IMG/VR virus record: IMGVR_UViG_3300029319_000082
Span: 1-49,515 of that record
Direction: 5' to 3' (one strand)
DNA from: a virus
Length of the DNA stretch: 49,515 nt
Part shown: piece after piece, positions 44,490-49,515 of the stretch
Layout of the letters: every line of letters begins with the position of its first letter
Position numbering within the stretch: the first letter of the stretch is position 1
Notes under the pieces: model-generated
The model's input: the letters and a program-made list of their open reading frames with translations, nothing else
Told to the model about the DNA's origin: nothing
The model's database searches: none
Position numbers and translations under genes: made by a program

Positions 44490-44783
44490 TCATATCTCTT
44501 CAATTCTTTTTGTCTTGTCACAGATCAACAAATCGTAGTGTGGTTTTTCACCAACAGATAAATTGTGGTACTTGCAACCCCAGTTATCAAGTTGTGCTTT
44601 TGTGGTTTCATACCAGTCTATTTTTGTCACAGACCCTCTGGCCGTGTAATATGTGATTTGATTGCCTTCGTCAAACAGCCGATTTATTTTTTCGATGTTC
44701 TCTTTGATTGGCATAGCCAAATTATACTCGCGTTTGCCATCATAGTAGCAAATGGTCTCGTCGATATCAACATAGATAATCAA
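44490..44783 (-). CDS. HAD-superfamily phosphatase, 97 aa
   Basis: MIIYVDIDETICYYDGKREY: motif I DxDxT with both catalytic Asp; QITYYTARGSVTKIDWYETT carries motif II (Thr) and the downstream cap-less core; EKPHYDLLICDKTKR gives motif III/IV residues. At 97 residues it is a minimal HAD fold of the capsule-biosynthesis phosphatase type. Last gene of the sialic-acid operon (ATGA overlap), so a sugar phosphate such as Neu5Ac-9-P or ManNAc-6-P is a plausible substrate; this is inference. Confidence 0.82.
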   Translation of the reverse strand: MIIYVDIDETICYYDGKREYNLAMPIKENIEKINRLFDEGNQITYYTARGSVTKIDWYETTKAQLDNWGCKYHNLSVGEKPHYDLLICDKTKRIEEI

Positions 44784-46546
44784 GGTAATTCACCATCCAA
44801 GATAAAATTAAGTTCTTTCAATAATTTTTTTGAATTATGTTTTGACAAACCATGATATTCAATTGCTTGAGAAATGTTTTCCTTGAAAGCAGAAGAACAA
44901 GATGAACAATATAATCCATATCTTCTCATTATGGCATCGGATTTAGGATATTTTTTGAGTAGATGACTCACATTCATATTCGAAATTTTACAATCTATTT
45001 TTTTACCACGTTTCAAATAGTACGGTGATTGTAGCAATCTCCAAAAGTTTTGATTGTATTCACCAGTTCGCTTCATCTTACACCAATACCCAATGTGTGC
45101 TTCATCCCATGAAACATCATTGGTGATAATCTGTTGTAGTATCTCAATTGGTACGTCTATCTCTAAGTTTGGTTTTGTTTTTTTACCTATGAATAACTCA
45201 CCATTTTCAACGTAAAAGAAACAGCCGTTCAGTCTCACTTGTATATTTTCACAATGAACTATCTCTGGCGTGTTGTTTAGATTCAACAAGTATTTCTGCA
45301 ATTCACCAACATCGACCGCACAAGGCTCGGGATAAAATTTTGCAAACTCATCAAGATTGAAAAAGTGTCTACGACCATTATAAATTTTTTGTTTAGTTTG
45401 TTCACCGTACACGCGAAAGAAGTTACCGCTCATACTATTCCATGACTCGCCTGGTAGTATGTCGATAACCTGATGCTCAACAAGTTTTTGTTTCACATCC
45501 ATAATAGTGTTTTTACCAACTCTCAGGTCATAATCCTCATGTCGTGGATGTTGTAGTCTAAAGTGAGAGGCAAATGGTAAAAGAAACTTTGCCTGATACA
45601 TTTTCATGGCTTGTCTTAGCATCTCTATCGTGCCATGTTTCACTCTCTCATAGTATTTGTCTTGTTCATCATCAGTCATGTCCCAACACAAAGGATAACC
45701 AGACGCACCTGGTGAGAATGACGAACACAAAAGGTCTATGGGAGGTAGATATTTTTTTATCTTATGATTTACACCAGCATCATTAATGTTCAGTATGTTG
45801 AAACCATCAACGTCGATGTGAACGATGCTATCATTCCAAACACTCTCAGGTTCATAGCAAGTGATTTTTATTTTATCATTGATGTCATAACTTTTGCCAA
45901 AAGAAACTGGTGTGAGATTAGTAAAGCCTAACTTCACAAGTTCGTTTTCAATTCTCTTGTTTGCAAAGTCAGGAAAGTATATCCTAGTTTCTTTTGAAAA
46001 TTGTATCAAAGTATTTTTATGAAAGTGATCTGAGTGTTCATGAGAGATCCAAATTATGTCGGGATCTAACTGACTCACCTTTACTTTTGGTTTCGGGTGA
46101 TGGGCCCACGAACCATAAAATGCTGGCCCGTCTAACCATGGATCTGTAAGTATTGAAAATCCTTCATGCACAATCTCTAGGCAAGCATGGGCATGAACCT
46201 TGAAGTCTATGTCAATGTCTGACGATTTTTCAGACTTGAATCTTCTCTCGATTGTGGTATTTAATTTTTTTAGATCGACGAACAATTTATTATCTTTGTT
46301 GATCAGTTCTGTTTTGAATAGTGTTTGGTTCTTTATGTTCATGCACTCACCGCTCAAGTCAAACTTCCACTGATGAACAGGACAAACAAAAGAGTCATCA
46401 CATAGATTAATCTTAGCACCTTGGTGTGGGCATGTCGTCGATAGAAGTTGATATGAATTTTCATCTTGAACGATATAGAAAGAGTCACCTTGTATGTTCA
46501 CCAGGTGTGGACATTGAACATCACTCACATTTATCAACTCATGCAT
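44780..46546 (-). CDS. Rieske plus metallo-beta-lactamase protein, CMP-Neu5Ac hydroxylase-like, 588 aa
   Basis: ATG 46546 inside the end of neuA. N-terminal Rieske [2Fe-2S] site: TTCPHQGAKINLC and SFVCPVHQWKFDLSG (CxH and CxxH). The middle is a metallo-beta-lactamase fold with WISHEHSDHFHKNTLIQF (HxHxDH), preceded by ILTDPWLDGPAFYGSW. This pairing is that of CMAH, which turns CMP-Neu5Ac into CMP-Neu5Gc using cytochrome b5-type electrons. The C-terminal 60 residues (LLKKYPKSDAIMRRYGLYCS then SCSSAFKENISQ) resemble DUF1858, a redox disulfide domain (CSSC). Neighbouring neuA supplies the expected CMP-sugar. Confidence 0.82.
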   Translation of the reverse strand: MHELINVSDVQCPHLVNIQGDSFYIVQDENSYQLLSTTCPHQGAKINLCDDSFVCPVHQWKFDLSGECMNIKNQTLFKTELINKDNKLFVDLKKLNTTIERRFKSEKSSDIDIDFKVHAHACLEIVHEGFSILTDPWLDGPAFYGSWAHHPKPKVKVSQLDPDIIWISHEHSDHFHKNTLIQFSKETRIYFPDFANKRIENELVKLGFTNLTPVSFGKSYDINDKIKITCYEPESVWNDSIVHIDVDGFNILNINDAGVNHKIKKYLPPIDLLCSSFSPGASGYPLCWDMTDDEQDKYYERVKHGTIEMLRQAMKMYQAKFLLPFASHFRLQHPRHEDYDLRVGKNTIMDVKQKLVEHQVIDILPGESWNSMSGNFFRVYGEQTKQKIYNGRRHFFNLDEFAKFYPEPCAVDVGELQKYLLNLNNTPEIVHCENIQVRLNGCFFYVENGELFIGKKTKPNLEIDVPIEILQQIITNDVSWDEAHIGYWCKMKRTGEYNQNFWRLLQSPYYLKRGKKIDCKISNMNVSHLLKKYPKSDAIMRRYGLYCSSCSSAFKENISQAIEYHGLSKHNSKKLLKELNFILDGELP

Positions 46547-47166
46547 TTGCTCACCAGATTCCAATCTTCTTCGGTATCTATTTCTAAAGATGAAAGTTCA
46601 CTCATCACTACAAAGCCAACTGAACCATCATACAAACATTTATTTTTCTCAAATGACTTTTTTGTTGTGACGTAGAAAGCACCATTTTCTGAAAATGTCT
46701 TAGAAAGTTTTTGTGTTCTTGGTCGACCATAACGCATGAAGTTTATTGGTTTGTTAGTGTGATCCCACAGATACTCAGCCCTCTCAACCACAGAAATTAC
46801 ACTATCATAATCTTGTTCTCTCAAAGTATCAAAACCACTCTTCAAGTCTTCGCCTGTCAACATAGGCGTTGTCGCCTGAACACAAGCAAACTCATTCACA
46901 CCATCAACGATGTCTAAGAAATGCTCAATCGAATCCTCTGTTCTCGATACATCGGTCGCTAAATGGCTTGGTCTTTTTACAACAAAGGCGCCATATCTCT
47001 CTGCGACATCAGCGATCTCAATTGAGTCTGTGCTAACAAAAACATCATCGGTAACCGAAAGGGAAGTTTCTATCGCATAAGATATGAGTGGCTTTCCATT
47101 TAGTTCTTTGATGTTCTTGTTTGGTATTCTTTTCGAACCACCCCTTGCGGGTATAATCACTTTCAC
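46534..47166 (-). CDS. neuA: CMP-sialic acid synthetase (acylneuraminate cytidylyltransferase), 210 aa
   Basis: Activates a nonulosonic acid with CTP. The signature MKVIIPARGGSKRIPNKNIK (nucleotide-binding R-x-G-S-K) is followed by LNGKPLISYAIETSLSVTDD, VFVSTDSIEIADVAERYGAF, SRTEDSIEHFLDIVD, and ACVQATTPMLTGEDLKSGFD. Length is close to other short NeuA proteins. Overlaps the methyltransferase gene upstream and the CMAH-like gene downstream. Confidence 0.93.
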   Translation of the reverse strand: MKVIIPARGGSKRIPNKNIKELNGKPLISYAIETSLSVTDDVFVSTDSIEIADVAERYGAFVVKRPSHLATDVSRTEDSIEHFLDIVDGVNEFACVQATTPMLTGEDLKSGFDTLREQDYDSVISVVERAEYLWDHTNKPINFMRYGRPRTQKLSKTFSENGAFYVTTKKSFEKNKCLYDGSVGFVVMSELSSLEIDTEEDWNLVSKCMS

Positions 47167-47939
47167 TTTTTTGCCTCTACAAAAACACTATAATGTTTTT
47201 GTGCAACACTATCTTTATTTTTCTCATCAAAATTCTTAAAAATTTCATAATCAGATTCGTTATATTTCTTTTTTTGTGCGTCTTTGAAACCAACTTTTTC
47301 CATAATGTTTTTTATCTTTTCAAAGTTCCACCAACTAACATGATTACCAGCAATTTGTTTTTGTAAATGTAAGGCTCTCTCTTGGCATGCATCAGTAAAG
47401 AAGGTCAAAGCGTCCTCTTTACTCTTTGTTTTTAGGATTTTTTCAATCTCAGGTTCTCGAAAAACTTCGACACCTTTAGTGATACGTGCCAGATCAGAGT
47501 TTCTTTTTGAGTATGGTGACACATTACTCGCTACAATAAAAACTAATTGCTCACCCAGACCGAATGAACGGAAGAACTTTTGTCTTCCATCAGGATGTGG
47601 AAACACCCAACTGGTAAGGTACTCCTTGTCACCATCCACGTACGCTTTATAAAGTTTATCACTATCAGGGCATGTCACACGAAAAACACCACCAGGTTCT
47701 AACATTCTGTAAACCTCTTTGAATGTTTTCTCTACAAACTCATCAGAGATATGCTCGATGGTGTGTGATGTATAAGCGGCCGTAAGGGTATTGTCACCTA
47801 ATGCAATTGCCTTATCACTCATCAGGTCATGAGGCACATCTATTTTTGCCTGCTCATTAGAATAGCGAGTTGATGGATGATCCAAATTCAACCAACCATC
47901 TTCACGAAAAGAGTTTGATCCAATATTTAACGCGGTCAT
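47163..47939 (-). CDS. Class I SAM methyltransferase, 258 aa
   Basis: MTALNIGSNSFREDGWLNLD is motif I (NIGS replaces the GxG loop) and the acidic D of LNLDHP binds SAM; AAYTSHTIEHISDEFVEKTF is motif III/IV, and YRMLEPGGVFRVTCPDSDKL the LxPGG turn of Methyltransf_11 enzymes. Within a sialic-acid operon it may O-methylate the sugar. ATGA overlaps with both neighbours. Confidence 0.85.
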   Translation of the reverse strand: MTALNIGSNSFREDGWLNLDHPSTRYSNEQAKIDVPHDLMSDKAIALGDNTLTAAYTSHTIEHISDEFVEKTFKEVYRMLEPGGVFRVTCPDSDKLYKAYVDGDKEYLTSWVFPHPDGRQKFFRSFGLGEQLVFIVASNVSPYSKRNSDLARITKGVEVFREPEIEKILKTKSKEDALTFFTDACQERALHLQKQIAGNHVSWWNFEKIKNIMEKVGFKDAQKKKYNESDYEIFKNFDEKNKDSVAQKHYSVFVEAKK

Positions 47940-48781
47940 AGGTCTCCTTTAAATTTCTTGCGAGCAGAAATCTCACAATCTAAAATAGTCTTTTCTGCCT
48001 TGCCCATCGCCTTCTCAACACTTCGGATAGATTTGATAACTCTTTCTAATCCTGTAGGTTCAAGGGAAGATGATTGGTCTGATCCCTTCATTGTTCTATC
48101 GAGCGTAAAGTGTCTTTCAAACCAGGTTGCACCAAGACCTATCGCAGCACACTCAATCGCACCACTACCTTGAATATAATGACCACTCAGACCGATATTT
48201 GTTCTTTTATGATAGTACCTATTCTTGAGAGTTCTCAATACGTTTAGGTTGACATCTTCTTCTTTACATGGGTATGCGGAGGTACAATGCATAATCGTCA
48301 ACTCAGAGCCAGTCAAACAATCAACTGCGGCATCTATCTCTTCAATGGTTGACATACCAGTAGAGAGGATAATAGGTTTGTTGAATGATCGAATAACCTT
48401 CAACAACTCATGTTTGCTTACCTCAGCCGAGCCGATTTTGAATAGGTCAGCCCCAAGATCAAACATCAATTCGGCACTAGCCTCATCGAATACGCTGGCA
48501 AATAATTTTATGTCAATCTCTTGTGCGTAGTCAAACAACTCTTTCCATTGATCTTTTGAAAACTCTAGGGCTTCTTTATGCTCACCGTAAGTTTTACCAA
48601 AACTATTCGGGCTATCATATGGCTTTGCATACTGCTCTTTCGTCAGGCATAGTTTCGGTTCACGTTTCTGCCCTTTCGCATAGTCAGCACCACAACGTTT
48701 TGCGATCAACATCATCTCTTTCATAAGATTTAAGTCACCTTGATGATTGATACCAATTTCAGCAATCACGTTCGCTTTCAT
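47936..48781 (-). CDS. neuB: N-acetylneuraminate synthase, NeuB-like, 281 aa
   Basis: ATG 48781 overlaps the stop of the epimerase gene. Condenses ManNAc (or a related sugar) with phosphoenolpyruvate. Barrel motifs: NVIAEIGINHQGDLNLMKEM, ADYAKGQKREPKLC, FASVFDEASAELMFDLGADL, FKIGSAEVSKHELLKVIRSF, KPIILSTGMSTIEEIDAAVD, IMHCTSAYPCKEEDVNLNVL, GATWFERHFTLDRTMKGSDQ, all typical. It ends after the barrel and lacks the C-terminal SAF (antifreeze-like) domain of full NeuB (about 345 aa). That missing domain normally completes the neighbouring active site, so activity is not certain. KGQ replaces the usual KFQ. Confidence 0.9.
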   Translation of the reverse strand: MKANVIAEIGINHQGDLNLMKEMMLIAKRCGADYAKGQKREPKLCLTKEQYAKPYDSPNSFGKTYGEHKEALEFSKDQWKELFDYAQEIDIKLFASVFDEASAELMFDLGADLFKIGSAEVSKHELLKVIRSFNKPIILSTGMSTIEEIDAAVDCLTGSELTIMHCTSAYPCKEEDVNLNVLRTLKNRYYHKRTNIGLSGHYIQGSGAIECAAIGLGATWFERHFTLDRTMKGSDQSSSLEPTGLERVIKSIRSVEKAMGKAEKTILDCEISARKKFKGDL

Positions 48782-49407
48782 AATACACACAGCCTCTCTG
48801 TTATTAAATGTGGTCTTGTTATCGCTGAGCCAACAACTACGGCATGGGCTCCAAGATCAAATGCTTTCTTAACTTGTGATCTTTCCCAATATCTACCCTC
48901 TGCTAAAATAGGAATGTTCGTAGAAACTAATTCCTCTAATAATTTATAATCAGGTTCTTCACTGTATTTACAGTCTTTTGTGTAACCACTTAGTGTCGTT
49001 GTAAGACACTCACAACCACTCTCGATGGCGGACTGTGCCTGATCAAAATTAGAAACATCACCGATCAACTTTACACCCTCTTCGTGCATTCTTTTGATAT
49101 GCCCGTAACCAGATCGACCAGTCGCATCAACAGCAACATAATTTGCACCAGACTCCACAAGACTCATCGCATCAACAAAAGATGGTGTAATACAAACGCT
49201 GCCATCTTCATGCTCACCTTTAGTTAAGCCAATAATAGGATGATCTACTCGTTTTCTTACCTCATAGACAGAGGCACAACCTCTGATTCTTAGTGCCACA
49301 CAACCACCTCGTATCGCCTCGTTTGCAAACTTGTAAACATCTTGCCATGCGAAACTACTACCAGGTTCTATTTGACAAGAAACTATTAACCCTTTTGGTA
49401 TATTCAT
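48778..49407 (-). CDS. nanE: NanE-like N-acylglucosamine-6-phosphate 2-epimerase, 209 aa
   Basis: TIM-barrel of the NanE type: GLIVSCQIEPGSSFAWQDVY, ANEAIRGGCVALRIRG, HPIIGLTKGEHEDGSVCITP, SLVESGANYVAVDATGRSGY, GCECLTTTLSGYTKDCKYSE, IPILAEGRYWERSQVKKAFD, AHAVVVGSAITRPHLITERL. NanE interconverts ManNAc-6-P and GlcNAc-6-P; here it would run toward ManNAc to supply NeuB. IGLTKGEHEDG in place of the usual IGIxKRD is a small deviation. First complete gene of the cassette on this window. Confidence 0.9.
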   Translation of the reverse strand: MNIPKGLIVSCQIEPGSSFAWQDVYKFANEAIRGGCVALRIRGCASVYEVRKRVDHPIIGLTKGEHEDGSVCITPSFVDAMSLVESGANYVAVDATGRSGYGHIKRMHEEGVKLIGDVSNFDQAQSAIESGCECLTTTLSGYTKDCKYSEEPDYKLLEELVSTNIPILAEGRYWERSQVKKAFDLGAHAVVVGSAITRPHLITERLCVL

Positions 49408-49515
49408 GAATCACTTTCTATGATCTCGGATAATTTTTCATCTACAATTATACGATCAGAATTGCTTTTGTAAAGTTCTAAAAAGTATTCAAACGATTTT
49501 TTTTCTGCGTCACCA
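49404..49515 (-). CDS. Partial gene, C-terminal end only
   Basis: Frame entering from the right edge; last 36 residues end FLELYKSNSDRIIVDEKLSE then IIESDS, stop TGA overlapping the NanE start (ATGA). Too short to identify. The overlap implies it belongs to the same operon. Confidence 0.6.
   Translation of the reverse strand, partial: GDAEKKSFEYFLELYKSNSDRIIVDEKLSEIIESDS

Overview
The window reads as part of the genome of a T4-like tailed phage (myovirus), probably marine. The evidence is a T4-type replication set (sliding clamp gp45, clamp loader gp44/gp62, RegA, family B DNA polymerase gp43, DnaB-type helicase gp41), phage-style tRNA genes, dUTPase, a small lysozyme, tightly overlapping genes, and NATAAATA elements resembling T4 late promoters. 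No integrase, transposase, rRNA or CRISPR array was seen. The host cannot be named from sequence; consensus sigma70-type promoters (TTGACA, mostly 16 bp, TATAAT) point to an ordinary bacterium.

Layout. 1-4.5 kb (minus): virion-type proteins, a chain of tiny membrane proteins, a DUF4385 protein, a zinc finger and a destabilase-type lysozyme. 4.5-6.0 kb (plus): a P-loop protein with an EF-hand. 6.0-6.9 kb (minus): four tRNAs and two small genes behind a near-perfect promoter. 7-17.8 kb (minus): the core in T4 order 45-44-62-regA-43, interrupted by a UDP-glucose dehydrogenase-like gene and, between regA and 43, by a block of presumed capsid-targeted proteins and dUTPase. 18-23.6 kb (minus): more of these proteins. 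23.6-26.5 kb (minus): unknown genes bounded by a promoter and a terminator. 26.7-31.7 kb: a more GC-rich block with a MoxR/CobS-like AAA+ ATPase and a divergent CobT-like VWA protein, separated by a 384-bp control region full of palindromes. 32-41.1 kb (plus): a long late-type cluster of small proteins. 41.1-44.5 kb (minus): DNA methyltransferase, SprT-like metallopeptidase, replicative helicase. 44.5-49.5 kb (minus): a sialic-acid cassette (NanE-like, NeuB, methyltransferase, NeuA, a Rieske plus metallo-beta-lactamase protein resembling CMP-Neu5Ac hydroxylase, and a HAD phosphatase).

Most striking feature: more than twenty proteins start with one of two short N-terminal modules ending in [L/I]-x-E, the kind of site cut by the T4 prohead protease gp21. 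One is a helix ending EAYxxGYxxxLxE; the other (MKxFxEYLxE) closely resembles the capsid-targeting sequence of T4 internal proteins. Several share acidic C-terminal tails, and two large proteins carry repeated LxEQ sites as if processed as polyproteins. I infer a greatly expanded set of internal head proteins, many perhaps delivered into the host with the DNA. Functions named below come from motif recognition by eye; no database search was run.
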